Shown here piece after piece: positions 23,450-35,017 of a stretch of 64,000 bases of DNA (positions within the stretch are counted from its first letter, which is position 1; each line of letters begins with the position of its first letter). The stretch covers positions 14,508,001 to 14,572,000 of the forward strand of contig NC_091967.1 of the NCBI RefSeq assembly GCF_036711975.1. Direction: 5' to 3'. Below the pieces are notes generated by a model that did no database searches, had not been told where the DNA came from, and saw only the letters and a list, made by a program, of their open reading frames with translations. This DNA is from Onthophagus taurus. Its lineage: Eukaryota > Arthropoda > Insecta > Coleoptera > Scarabaeidae. The translations under genes and the position numbers were made by a program.

Positions 23450-24686
23450 ATGATTGGATTAGATCTTTTTATTTTTACATGTAAGTTATTTAAAGGAAAT
23501 TGAATAAAATTTACTTTATTAGGAAGCTTAAATTATTTCTTTTAGTAATTATAATTATGGATTTTTCGATTTCTTATAAATTAACGTTAGGACAATGTGT
23601 AGTATACTATGAAGAACCTTGCCAAGTAAATTTAATAAGATTTGTTTTGTACATGCCCTCAACTACCTCAAGTAACTATAAAGTTATGTTGAATCCGTTC
23701 GAGCCGTTATTACCGGATGGATTTAATTTTTCTGCTCCTATTAAAATAATAATTCATGGATATGCCGGAAACGAAAATAACCCAGCAGTTAGTTCGATAC
23801 CGAAAACTTATGCGAGTGCGGGATATCAAGCTATTATGGGTAATTTTTAATAATTTATAGAAAAATTTTAAAAAAATAATCGATTTTAATTAGTTGATTG
23901 GAGTTCTTTGGCAAAAGCTCCTTGTTATCCCGCAGCTTTTTTGAATACTTGGCACGTGGGACAATGTGTAGCAATTTTAGCGGCTAGTTTATCAAGTTAT
24001 GGAATTATGCCAAATCAATTCCACGCTTTAGGGTTTAGTTTAGGAGCTCACATCGCTAGTTTTGCAAGTAATCATTTAAAAAAAGTAATTGGGTTTAGTT
24101 TGGGAAGGATAACAGGTTCGAAACTTTATAAACATATTTTTTTATAAATGTAAATTTGAATTTAATTTTAGGATTAGATCCAGCATTGCCATTTTTTGCG
24201 TCTCACATAAATGACTGGAAATTAGATCCTTCTGATGCCGATTTTGTTGATGTAATTCATACAAATGCTGGATCCTTTGGTAAAATAGAACCGATTGGAC
24301 ATGCTGATTTTTATGTGAATGGTGGTTCTACTCAACCGGCTTGTGAAAATAATATATGTTTGTATTTTTCGAAGGAGATTATAATTAATTAATTTTTTTT
24401 TCTTTTAGACACTCCATATTGTAGTCATATGATGGTGAATTTATACTATTCGGAATCAATAGTTTCAAAAAAATTCGTCGCAACTGAATGTCCTAGTGTG
24501 TTTGATTATCTTTTAGGTAGTTGTAGCGGAGCTAGGAAAAGATTGGCAATTATGGGTGAACATTGTGATTCGAAGTAAATATTTTTTGTTTATTGGGTTT
24601 GTTTAAAACTATGATTACATTTTTTTAGTACTCGAGGTATTTACTTTCTAAGTACAAACAACTTTCCACCATTTGGGTTAGGATGA
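23450..24686 (+). CDS. Secreted pancreatic-type lipase / PLA1-like protein 2
   Basis: Six exons: 23450-23480, 23546-23839, 23894-24115, 24172-24357, 24409-24574 and 24629-24686, giving 318 aa. A hydrophobic start (MIGLDLFIFTLIIIMDFSIS) serves as the signal peptide. Core motifs are IIIHGYAGNE, AIMVDWSSL, CYPAAFLNT, the nucleophile in GFSLG (Phe for the usual His before Ser), RITG|LDPALP with the acid, VDVIHTNAG, HADFYVNGG and the triad His in CSHMMVNLYYSES. The triad is complete. The end, TRGIYFLSTNNFPPFGLG, is typical of the family. The intron at ITG|LDP places it in the same intron class as lipases 4-8. Confidence 0.88.
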
Positions 24687-25482
24687 AATATTTGCAAAAT
24701 TATTTTGTACAAATATTGAAATAAAATTTTTAAATGATATTTACATAATTTTGTAATTACTTGAAATATCTTTGCGAAGTTAACCTTCAATATTATCCGG
24801 TTTTGACGAACAATATCTCTTTGGAAAGCTTAATCCTTAGCCAATACGTAATAAGTGTCTTGAATTGCGCTAAAATATTACGAAAGTACACGAAAATAAC
24901 ATAAAAATGATCTTTTTTAAGTGGTCATAACTCGAAAACGATGTACTCGATTATCAACATCTATACGTCATTCGATTCGTCATAGTTTCTTCTATTGAAA
25001 CCACAAAATCTCACTCTTTTACACTTTTGCTCTCAGATGAAGAAATATCGAGAAAAATTCAAATAGGTGAAAATTACATGAAGTCGTGATTTTGCTTCGT
25101 TTTGTTGATAGACCAAAAGTTGTAGTAAATTTTGTGGTAACTAATTTCGCATAGTTACTTGAAACACGTCTTGTATCTGTTGTAATTCAGGAAGTTGTTA
25201 AACAACACTATTAATCATAACAATAACATTAGACAACTTGGACACGACGTGATAATGCAAAAATCTGCCATTAAAACTTGTATCGAGTAACGTATAGTTG
25301 TAACCTTAAACCACTGACCATTTATAGAAAAAAATACTGTTAGGTCAATCGGACAATATGTGCATTTCCAATGAAGTAAAGAACTATGTAGGTCTCGTTT
25401 ATACTTTTCGGACACTTAATGACTCGAATATGTGTGATCGATGTTTTATTTATTTTAATACTAGTAGTTTATCGGTTGCAAA
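24687..25482. other. Spacer between lipase genes 2 and 3, possibly repeat-derived
   Basis: About 800 bp without a gene. The wording GGTCATAACTCGAAAACGAT at about 24923 is of a type often met in interspersed repeats, but no ends or coding remnants could be defined. Confidence 0.3.
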
Positions 25483-27188
25483 ATGACTGTGATGTTTATT
25501 TTTTGGATTTATTTGTTTTTGAATTTAAATTTTGGTAAGTTAATTTTTTAATTTTTCAACATGATTTAAAAAAAAATTAGAAATATCGTGACTAACCCTT
25601 TACGTGACCCTCAAAAGGTTAAATTTGGTGCATGCTTTTTTCTGCAGCCACTTTCGTATAATAAAGTACACATAACTACATTTATTTTCTTTTAGGTAAC
25701 ACGACTAATTTTAATGTCATAGAATTTAAAAACACATCGAGAACTGCAAGGCAAAATATTTTAAATTTAGGAATATGCAAAATTTTATTGAACAGGTACT
25801 TTAAAAATAATACAAAATAATCCACATTCTAAATCCTTTATTTATGTAGAGATTGTCCAAACGAAGAAGTGAAATATTTTTTATACACAAGACGTCACCC
25901 ACAAAATGCCGAAGAAATAACTGTAGGTCATAGTTTAGAAACATCAAACATTCTACAAACATCCTTCAGAAAAAACCGACCGACAAAAATTGTTATTCAT
26001 GGTTATAATTCAGATATGTTCCTTAACGCTTTAATCGAAGTAAAGAATCGTAAGTGTAGAAAAAGTAAAAATGATAAAATATTAACTTGACATAAAAATT
26101 ATAAATTCATTTCGAAACCGTATTAAAAGTTAACCTAGTTTTTGTGCCGGAAGAACACGGTTCTAAAACTTAGATAATAATTTAAATAATTTATATTGAA
26201 GTAAAACGCATATTATTTCAAAATTTTATCGACTACTTTATGTTAATTTTTAGAATACCTGATGAGGAACGATATGAATATCTTCGCGATAGATTGGGGA
26301 TCTATTGCGCAAGGACCTTGCTATCCTGCCGCCGTTTATAATTCTAGAATTGCTGGAAAATGTTCTGCTTTACTAATTGAAAGGCTTAAAGAATTACATG
26401 TAGAGAATATTCACGTTATCGGATTTAGTTTAGGTGTGACACCTCTTTTAATAAAAAAAAAGCACTAAAATATTAATTTTTTAGGAGCCCACGTATCGGG
26501 ATTTATAGCAAACGCTTTATTTCCTTATAAACTTGCCAGAATAACTGGGTTAGATCCCGCAATGCCGGGATTTGCAACAGTTCCAAACAATCAAAAATTA
26601 GATGCTTCCGATGCAGAATTTGTTGACGTAATTCACACAAATGCTTTTTTTCAAGGACAAATTCAAGAATCTGGTCACGTAGATTTTTTTGTGAATGGTG
26701 GTGTAGTTCAACCAGGATGTTGGGCCGATAATAGTTAAATATCAACACTTTATTAAAATCGGATTATTATGAATTAATTTCTTTTAGGATTTTTAGCTTG
26801 TAATCACCACAGGGCGCCGTTTTATTATGCGGAATCAATCAATTCAGAAAACGGCTTTTGGGCTTGGCCTTGTACGAATTATTTTTCTTACCTAGCTGGA
26901 CGATGCCCACCACGCGAACCACAAATTATAATGGGAGATTTAACAAAAAAAAGTGCAACTGGAATGCATTTAGTTATCACAGATTCGGTTTCACCATTTG
27001 CTGTTGGAAAATTTACTGGACCAACTATTGATATTTTTAAACAAAATATTGAAACAACCAGAATAAGTGATTATGAACGGTATAAACAAATGATGATAAT
27101 TGGTTGTACTAACAATTATAACACAGGAGAATGTGATAATAATGTTGTCGACTCTGGAGATAATTTGCTTTACGATATTTTTCCATAA
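25483..27188 (+). CDS. Secreted pancreatic-type lipase / PLA1-like protein 3
   Basis: Six exons: 25483-25534, 25696-25795, 25850-26049, 26254-26433, 26485-26733 and 26788-27188, giving 393 aa, the longest of the eight. Signal peptide MTVMFIFWIYLFLNLNFG. Motifs are KIVIHGYNSD, MNIFAIDWGSIAQGPCYPAA, the nucleophile in GFSLG, RITGLDPAMP with the acid, VDVIHTNAF, HVDFFVNGG and the triad His in CNHHRAPFYYAES. All three catalytic residues are present. An intron splits GFSLG|AH as in lipase 1, and there is none at ITG|LDP. A C-terminal extension of about 60 residues follows the normal family end; it contains two Cys and no recognised domain. Confidence 0.88.
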
Positions 27189-28256
27189 TAACAATAAAAA
27201 ATTTTGATTACTTTATTCTTTACTTTGATTACTTTTTCAGTTAAATCCATCAAATTAATAAAATGTCTATCAATGCTATGTAAAACTTTTGAGTAACTTA
27301 AGTGTAGAGCACTCCAGTTAATCAGTTTACAAACATTTTTATCGAACAACGTCAACTTAAAGATTTGGGCGTTTTATGGCATAACTAAAAATGCGAAAAA
27401 GTTGGAAAGAAATTGTTCATGGATTATGTTTTCGTGATTTAGTATGAACGATTTTGTCAACACCATTTTCATCCACAGTTTTGAATTTTTAAGTTAAAAA
27501 CCACTTTGTTCATAAATGCATCAAATTAGAAAGCTTTGAGATTTTAATAAGCTATGTTGGTAATAACATAGTTAAGTGTAACCGTTAACAGATAATATTT
27601 TTATTGATTCGTTATAAACAATTTGTATCCATAATACTTTCTTTAAGTATTTTTAGTTTTCGAATATTTTGCGTATATCCCAAAAATGATTTCTACCAAG
27701 AAGAAAAGGAGCTGAAAGAAACTAATTCGTATATTAACTAATGAGAGGAGAATTTGCTTAATCCCGTTGACAACAATAAGATAAAACTATTCCAGGATAG
27801 TATCCTGTATCTATCCTGAAATAGTTTTATCTTATTATGTTAACTAATGAAGTAACCAAAGCAATGAGGTGGTGATCCCTTCAAGCTAAAAATCGTGTAA
27901 GGAGGTGCGGTAGCATCAAATGTCAGCTTTATCATTTATATTGTAGACAGAAAGAGATACACACCTGAAGAACGCGGAATTATTCTGTCAGATTATTAGA
28001 TCAGACATCGCTAAACTCCTTTTTTGCTTTTGTTGAACCTTGCAAATCTGTAAAGCCAAAAGTGCGGAGTTGTTTATGGCCAACTCTGTTCAACAACCTA
28101 ATTACAAAAAGAAGCAGACTTTTATGATTAATCAAGCGCTATAAAGGAAATTAGGCTATCAGAAAAAACACTTATCATTATTTATTGTTTCTGTCGTAAG
28201 AACTAAATTTTATTGATGACGAGGATCACTAACTCAGGTTATGTTGCGCGTTTTTA
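27189..28256. other. Intergenic between lipase genes 3 and 4
   Basis: About 1.1 kb with no gene. It contains the small hairpin element listed separately at 27734-27850; the remainder is AT-rich and unrecognised. Confidence 0.35.
27734..27850. repeat. Short hairpin element flanked by 11 bp direct repeats
   Basis: The 11-mer TTAACTAATGA occurs at 27734-27744 and again at 27840-27850. Between them is a near-perfect hairpin (27775-27836). Its two 25-nt arms begin AATAAGATAAAACTATT and end with the complement, with one mismatch, around a loop of about 12 nt. This could be a tiny MITE with target duplication, although 11 bp is unusual, or the direct repeats may be coincidental. Confidence 0.5.
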
Positions 28257-28523
28257 TTAGAACAAATATTTATTCAAACCCATTGCGTCATGCAACATTC
28301 TAGATGATCTCAATTTTGGATCTATCAAGAAGGGATGTAACCCCAAATTTACTCTATCGAGTTGAAAAAAACACGAAAGCCAATTAATTAAATCGGTGTC
28401 ATGAAACCAATCTTGAACGCACCGAGCGGTATAAATATCAGAATGCTGTTTGCACAAGTTATTTCTAAAACTTGAACCACATCGCAATATTTTAAACTTA
28501 AACGTTTCACTTCCTGATTTCAA
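28257..28523 (-). mobile_element. Tc1/mariner transposase remnant
   Basis: The minus-strand frame contains HSDIYTARCVQDWFHDTDL, which resembles the Tc1-type block D(N)APIHTARxVxDWF that precedes the last catalytic acidic residue. The expected SPDLNPIE motif is not recognisable downstream and no ends were found, so this is a short decayed piece. Confidence 0.45.
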
Positions 28524-28945
28524 TTAATTCCAAATCAAATACTCTAAAACTTTCACTAACATAATGAGAGCATTTTTTTAATTCTTTTTTTTTAATTTTA
28601 AAGAAAAATATTTTTTTGTTGATAAAATTTTTTTTATCAGTTTGAATAAAGTTAAAGGCGATAGCAATTCAATTAATGAAATGCTATAATCAGTTCACTT
28701 TTGAATAAATAATAACAAAAAGGCGTTATCGTTGCATAATTTTCATTACTCTCCATAATTTTCCCTAAATTAATTCACGAACTTCTACATCAAACCAATA
28801 GTCGGTCAACCTAATCTATACGACACTTATTTTGCATAAGATAAGCTCTTTTACAAACGTATAAGAGGAATTACACGAAATAAAAATTGCAGTTCGTGTT
28901 CGTCAGTGAAAATAACCACCAAATACAACAAATTGAAAAGGAAAA

Positions 28946-30145
28946 ATGTATAGTTATTTAAAAAGTGTTGCCTCCCTCCTTCCCATATTTCTTATTTGTA
29001 AGTTTGTTTTTCATTAGAATGTGGTCGAGGTGTTCAACTAACCAAATGAATTTTAGCGGTTAGATGTGAAAGTGATACCTCATACAACTCCACTGGTTTA
29101 ATTGATAGATATCCCGGTTATGGTGAGTCGTGGGTGTTTCTACCCGACGGTGATGGAAAACCGAGAGTGGCACTTTTGGAATTACCCAATTGGATAACAT
29201 CACGAATAGGAAGGGCTGAAGATTTAGTTAGTTTTACTTTATTCACGAGATATAACGAAAATGGGCAAGTTATTTTTTTGCAAAATTTAAATTTAAAAAA
29301 TACCACTTTTGATCCGAATAAGGAAACTAAGATTGTAACTCATGGGTGGATGTCCAATGGGAAAAGCAATACTTGTATGGATATTAAAAATGCTTATCTT
29401 CAACTTGGAGATTATAATGTTTTTGTGTATGATTGGGAACCTATTGCTAATAATTTCGCTTATCCCATTGTTGCTTCAAGAGTGGATTCGGTTGGAACAG
29501 AATTAGCTAAATTTGTTGGTTTATTGATAGCTAATGGTTGCGATAGGATGAAAATTCATTTGGTGGGGCATAGTTTAGGTGCACATGTTACAGGTGTTGC
29601 TGGTTCTAAATTTGGCAAAGAAAAAATTGGGCGAATTACAGGTATTTATAAATTTATTTTTGGAATGTATTATGTTTTATTATGCTATGATATATTAGGA
29701 TTAGATCCTGCTGGGCCATTTTTTTCAACGAGCAGAACTGATCGTTTATCAGAAAATTCGGCTAAATTTGTGGATGTAATACATACTTCCGGTTGGGTTG
29801 TTGGATATGGAGAATCGATTGGAACAGTTGACTTTTTTCCAAATGGTGGAATCCCACCTCAACCTGGTTGCTCTGGATTACCTGAAGTAATAATTAAAAT
29901 AATAAATGTAAAAAGAATCTTGATAAGAGTTTTTATTCTAGATTATAGAGGGATGTAGTCACGCACGAAGTTGGCAATTATTTAGAGATAGTATAGAAAG
30001 TGCTAGTAAATACATGGCAAAAAAATGTGAAAGTTACGGAGCGTTTAAAATGAATAAATGTGACGGAGATATGATTTCGATGGGCGAACACGTTAGAAAC
30101 GATGCCAAAGGAAATTACTATTTGAAAACGAATTCTAATTATTAA
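28946..30145 (+). CDS. Secreted pancreatic-type lipase / PLA1-like protein 4
   Basis: Four exons: 28946-28997, 29057-29641, 29699-29886 and 29942-30145, giving 342 aa. Signal peptide MYSYLKSVASLLPIFLI. The segment ESWVFLPDGDGKPRVALLEL is the typical insect lipase N-terminal region. Motifs are KIVTHGWMSNG, NVFVYDWEPI, FAYPIVASRV, the nucleophile in GHSLG, RITG|LDPAGP with the acid, VDVIHTSG, TVDFFPNGG and PQPGC, and the triad His in CSHARSWQLFRDSIES. The catalytic set is complete and all splice phases agree. It looks like a normal active secreted neutral or PLA1-type lipase. Confidence 0.92.
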
Positions 30146-30411
30146 TTTTGACGTTATCTAGAAAATAAATTACATTTTAAGTTTCGATACGATTTATAAT
30201 TTGATTTTGCACGATTCTTTTTAATACCGATTAAAAAAAAAGAATTGATTAAAACTCGATATAAAAAATTCATATTTTTAAATATTGCTTGATAATGGTA
30301 ACTAATTCTATTATTTTTTTTATCAAAAGTCTATTTTAATCCTATTTTAATAATGTATAAAACTTTAATTCGTCCATTTGTTATTGTCCATTTGGTGTTA
30401 ACACAGCTAAA

Positions 30412-31936
30412 ATGTTACTTCGTTTCTTTATAGTGATTTTATTAGCTTTTGGTAAGTACAGAAAAACTCGATATAACGGATTAATACGGGGAAGAGTGTC
30501 CGTTATATGAAACATTTTTAATTTGCTCCACACCGTTGCGCTCTTTATTACTTAGTTCTACTTTTAGTTCAATAAAAATATACAACAATCTACCAATGAA
30601 TAACAACTAAAACTAGAACTAACACTAGCACTGGAACTAACACTAGATCTAGAACTAAAAACATTTGGGTTTAGCCGTACGTCTCTTAAGACGGCTAAAC
30701 GCAAATGTTTCTAGTTCTAGGTCTAGTGTTAGTTCTAATTTTAGTTCAACAAAAATATACAACAATCGTTATATCCGAAACTCGTTCTAACGAGGTCCGT
30801 TATATCGAAGTTTCACCCTATTTTTGATAAAAGCTTATAAAATAATTAATTTTTTGATAAACATTTTAAAGAAAACATCAAATGTGACCATTACAACGAT
30901 GTATTAAAGTACACATTTAAGGCAAGCGAAAAACGATTCAATGAAACCATCTATCAATTGATAAGGAAAGATATGGAATACGTTCTTTATGCGATGTAAG
31001 CATAAATTATAATTTAGTATAATATTAATAATAAATTATCCGCAAAATAGGACACATACATACGGAACAATATTCACCCACAAAGATTTTGATGATTATA
31101 GTCTGCTACCAACAATTTTACACTCCCCAATTAAAGTGCTTATACATGGTATGATCGTGAATGAGACAATAATAGAAGAATTTATTGGTAATTTAGTGAT
31201 GCTCAAAAATGCTATTGTAATAAACGTAGATTGGACGAATGTTAATCATACACTATTAAATAAATTACAACGAACAGGACCGATGTATATAGCAAACTGT
31301 GTGTTTGAAATGTTATTCAAATTTTTTAGCGATGAAATGAATTCTTATGATATACATTTGATTGGTCATGGATTAGGGGCTCATATAGCTGGATATGTGG
31401 GACGTATCTCTCAAATACACAATTTTACTTTAAATAGAATTACAGGTAATAAATAAAAGACACAATTTTCAATCTTATTTAATTCGTTTTTCTATTTAGG
31501 TCTAGACGCAGTAAATCCATACATTAAAAATGGTTTACGAAAAAAAGATGCAATATTTGTTGATCTTATAAACACATCAAAAGTAAAAATACCGGAAAAA
31601 GATTTAGAAAACGGTAACAGAGGAGATGCAGATTTTTATGTAAATCCCGAAGAAACTCAGCCGATGTGTATTAAACATCCTAAACATAAAGAATGCAATG
31701 CCATGCAAGCGTACGTATATTTTTCTGATTCGATAAAGCATCCAAATAAATATCGTGGATATCGTTGTACGTTCAAAGTTGTTAGTGTGTATTGTTGCAA
31801 AGGAGGTTCTGCAACAATGGGAATTAATGTTAACTTCGGAACAACAGGAGTCTATTATGTTGATTCAAATCGTACGAAAGAAAGTATTTATCCATTACGA
31901 TACAATCCTAAAATTTCAACATACGTATGTGAATAG
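30412..31936 (+). CDS. Catalytically dead lipase-like protein 5 (Ser to Gly)
   Basis: Four exons: 30412-30451, 30872-30995, 31051-31445 and 31500-31936, giving 331 aa. Signal peptide MLLRFFIVILLAF. The fold landmarks remain: KVLIHGMIVN, AIVINVDWTN, LIGHGLGAHIAGYVGR, RITG|LDAVNP, DADFYVNPEETQPMC. The nucleophile motif reads GHGLG (Ser to Gly), and the usual CSH(A/x)RS site reads CNAMQAYVYFSD, so the triad His is absent too; Asp (LDA) is kept. The PCYPAA/YP substrate-loop motif is lost. It has an open frame, matched splice phases and no internal stops, so it is probably expressed as a binding or structural protein, as insect yolk proteins of this superfamily are. Intron 1 contains a MITE. Confidence 0.85.
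30462..30817. mobile_element. MITE with internal hairpin, copy 2, in lipase 5 intron 1
   Basis: Terminal inverted repeats: AAAACTCGATATAACGGA at the left and TCCGTTATATCGAAGTTTC at the right. At about 30610-30760 a foldback pairs ACTAGAACTAACACTAG-type sequence with TCTAGGTCTAGTGTTAGTTC around a TTTAGCCGTACGTCTCTTAA-containing loop region. It belongs to the same family as 11302-11804. Confidence 0.85.
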
Positions 31937-32358
31937 TTTCTAAGAAAAATGTGTATGTTTTTACATTTTTTAAAAACCCGAGCGCTTTGTCGGTAAATAC
32001 AAACGAAATTCTTGTATGTATGGAACCTCATTACTTAGATCGTTATTGCAACATACTTTTAATTTCTTATTTGATTGTACGTTATAATTTTGTTATACCC
32101 TTTATTTATTTTAAAATAAAAAAAATTAAACCATGCTGGTTTTGAATTTGAACCAAAAATCACGACAAAATTACGTTTTAATAAAAAAGTAGTTTTGTTT
32201 TTATTTTAAATAGCGTGCATTTTTGTCATATCTTGCCTGTAAAACATTTTGAAAATAATTACTTTTCCAAGTATAATTTAAAATATTTATTTATGACATT
32301 TTAAAGGACGCGGTAACCATGCTTAGCAGCTCACAATAGAAACTATTACTTTACCAAA
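31937..32358. other. Spacer between lipase genes 5 and 6
   Basis: This stretch of about 420 bp holds the lipase 5 3'UTR and the lipase 6 promoter. A 64-codon frame near 31951-32145 is considered spurious. Confidence 0.4.
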
Positions 32359-34638
32359 ATGATGTCTTTAAGATCAACCTTAATAAGTTTTTATTGCCTT
32401 TTTGGTAAGTTAAACAAATAAATTAAATTAAAATAATTAAATTTAATTCTAGTTTTACACTATGTGGAATCTCAAGTTATTATAACATTATATACAAGGT
32501 AAGAAATGTATTAAAATTAAAATAAGAATAATATATATATATTAAAAATAACTAAATCTAGAACTAACAATAGAAATATTTGAAATTAACCTTCTTAAGA
32601 GACGTACGGCTAAAGCCAAATGTTTCTAGTTCTAGGTCTAGTGTTAGTTCTAGTTTTAGTTGTTAGTTGTTGTTCAGTACTAAATTGTTGTATATTTTTA
32701 TTGAACTAAAAAACAGTTTTTTTCTTTAGATCAATTCCTAATGGAGTACAACTTACTCAAAGTAATAAATACTCTAATTCCGCCTATAGTAACACAAAAG
32801 TCACTAAATTTACCATTAACGGCTGGGTTTATAACTGGGATCCAACATTTCCTAATATAACAAAAGCTTATCTTAAAAAAACCGATTTAAATGTTATAAA
32901 CATTAATTGGTCCGCTATATCGGGTGATATGAATGGAACGGTTGGGCTCCAAAATTTTAACGCAGTTGGCAATGTTTATCTGGATTTGTTAACGAATTTG
33001 ATTGCCAGCGGTTCGAACGCGAACAACTTTCATTTAATTGGCCATGGTTTAGGTGCGCATGTTGCTGGTTACGCTGCCCAGCGATTATTTGCTACCAAAA
33101 ACGTAAAAGTTAACAGATTAACGGGTGAGTGAAACGACGTAAATTGGATTGTAAATTGGTGAGATTAATCTAATTTTTTTAATTGATCTATTTTTAGCTT
33201 TGGATCCTACTATTCAAACAATTAGAAATTTAACATCAACTGATGCCCAATTTGTCGATGTAATTCATACTACTGATGTTTATGGTACTTATAAAGCTTT
33301 GGGTATCGTTGACTTTTTTCCAAATAATGCGCTTGTACCTCAAGCAGGTTGTGGTTTTGAATATGTAGTAAGTTTAATATTTATTTAGTTGTATGTTGGC
33401 TAAATAACCATGAATAAGTTTGAAATCTAACTAGTAGGGAAGACAGTAATTGTTCTCATAAAATTGATTGAAAGATAATATTCTAGACAATTGACAATAT
33501 ATAACTAATATTTAAGAAAAAATCTAGAGACTCAAGAAGCCTACCCAACCCAACACAACCTAACCATAATATTCAATTATACTGTTATCAACATTGGGCA
33601 CAGGTCGCAAAACTTTGTTTCAGCTCTAATTCTCCTCCTTTTTGATAACATGGATCAGAAACCTGTTTGACAGATTTTCATAATCCCCTATCATAAAGTA
33701 AAGTAAACTGCAATATTAAATTAACTGCAGTAGTTCGTTGATCTCTTTCAAACAACAATTTGAGACTCTTAATTAATCTTTCGCAGTTTATTGTAAATTC
33801 ACCATATTAGTGTTTCCCATTTTGTGCTTTCCGCTCCCTAGATTCTTCTAACAACATATTTAACTACTACTTTATTGACCTAACTACTGAACATTATCTT
33901 CTTTAAACAGATAAAAGCCTTAAAAGAATTTTTTCTTCTTTTTGATTAAGACATAGCAAGGATGTCTCTTGGATGTTGGTGTTTCTTTCTTTGCTTACTT
34001 CGCCCATCTACGTCCTGAATTTCATCTCTCCAGTATCTTCGTGTTGATCTTGTAAATCTAAAACTTGCTGGATATCTAGTTCTTCTCGTGTTACAGCACT
34101 TATAACCTGGTGACTCTATCGACTTCTGAATTGTTCTACTGAAGTAATAAATAAATGTACTTACAATATTTTTTACTACCCCCCGCTTGCCAATACTTGA
34201 TTACTCTCATTTAAAGTGTCAATTACTGATTATGAAAATATTATTATTATAAAATAATTGATAGCATCTATTGAAACATATCGTTTAGTCCTATAAATTG
34301 ACCTTTTCGATTACTCAGCCGTAATATTTGTGTGTAATATTTTCTAAATAAAATTTTATTTTTAGCCAATGATAGCCTGTTCACATTATATGTCCGTTAT
34401 TTTCTTTGGAAATAGCATTAAAAATGGTACGTTGTATTTAGCAACGAAATGCACTAACTATGAAAATTATAAAGATAGTCTTTGTACCCGGAATGCAACG
34501 ACATATATGGGAGAGAGCGTTGCACGAAATGCTACTGGTTCGTATTATCTGAGTGTTTATCTAAGATCATCAAACTTAACAACTGAATTAAAAAGAATGT
34601 TTGGTCCTCACCACAAACATCATATTAAACACCATTAA
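32359..34638 (+). CDS. Catalytically dead lipase-like protein 6 (Ser to Gly), His-rich tail
   Basis: Five exons: 32359-32404, 32453-32498, 32730-33124, 33198-33367 and 34366-34638, giving 309 aa. Signal peptide MMSLRSTLISFYCLFG. Lipase-fold landmarks are KFTINGWVYN (the usual HG of the oxyanion strand is NG), NVININWSA, LIGHGLGAHVAGYAAQ with Gly in place of the nucleophilic Ser, ALDPTIQ with Asp kept, VDVIHTTD, IVDFFPNNAL and CSHYMSVIFFGNS with His kept. The loss of Ser and of the HG motif predicts no hydrolase activity. The C-terminus ends in PHHKHHIKHH, an unusual His cluster of possible metal-binding character. The 1 kb last intron has no recognised content. Confidence 0.85.
32549..32715. 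mobile_element. Hairpin MITE, copy 3 (ends missing), in lipase 6 intron 2
   Basis: It contains the same foldback core as the copies at 11302 and 30462: TCTAGAACTAACA on the left, GAGACGTACGGCTAAA in the loop, and TTCTAGGTCTAGTGTTAGTT on the right, followed by TTGTATATTTTTATTGAACT. The CTCGATATAACGG terminal repeats are absent, so it is a partial copy. Confidence 0.75.
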
Positions 34639-35017
34639 GTGTTTTTCTTATGTAGGTAAATGAATATTGTTAAAGTAAAGGTAATCAAGTTTCACTGTTA
34701 ATAAAAGAAAATAATTCAAGGTGTTTTAAATAAAAGGAAGTAAATGAAAATAACTTTTAATTGTTTTAATTATTAACCTAAATTTATAAAACATTTTGAA
34801 ATTCCACTTCCATCTGAAAGTACCTACATAATCATTCCAGTTTAAACTGTAACTAGAGCAAGATTATTTCTAAAGAATTCGATTCGTACTTACGAAACAC
34901 CTAATGTTTGCGAAACCAAAACGAGCAATGCTTAGGTAGTGTTAGTACCCAATGTCAATAATTCTTCACGGTGAATGCCCATTACCATTAAGAACTTATT
35001 GAATCACTTTCGATAAG
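34639..35017. other. Spacer between lipase genes 6 and 7
   Basis: A 3'UTR and promoter region of about 380 bp. No other feature was seen. Confidence 0.4.

Noticed and set aside
33368-34365. Possible retroelement in the last intron of lipase 6
   Set aside because: No translation in either direction showed a convincing domain and no element ends were visible.
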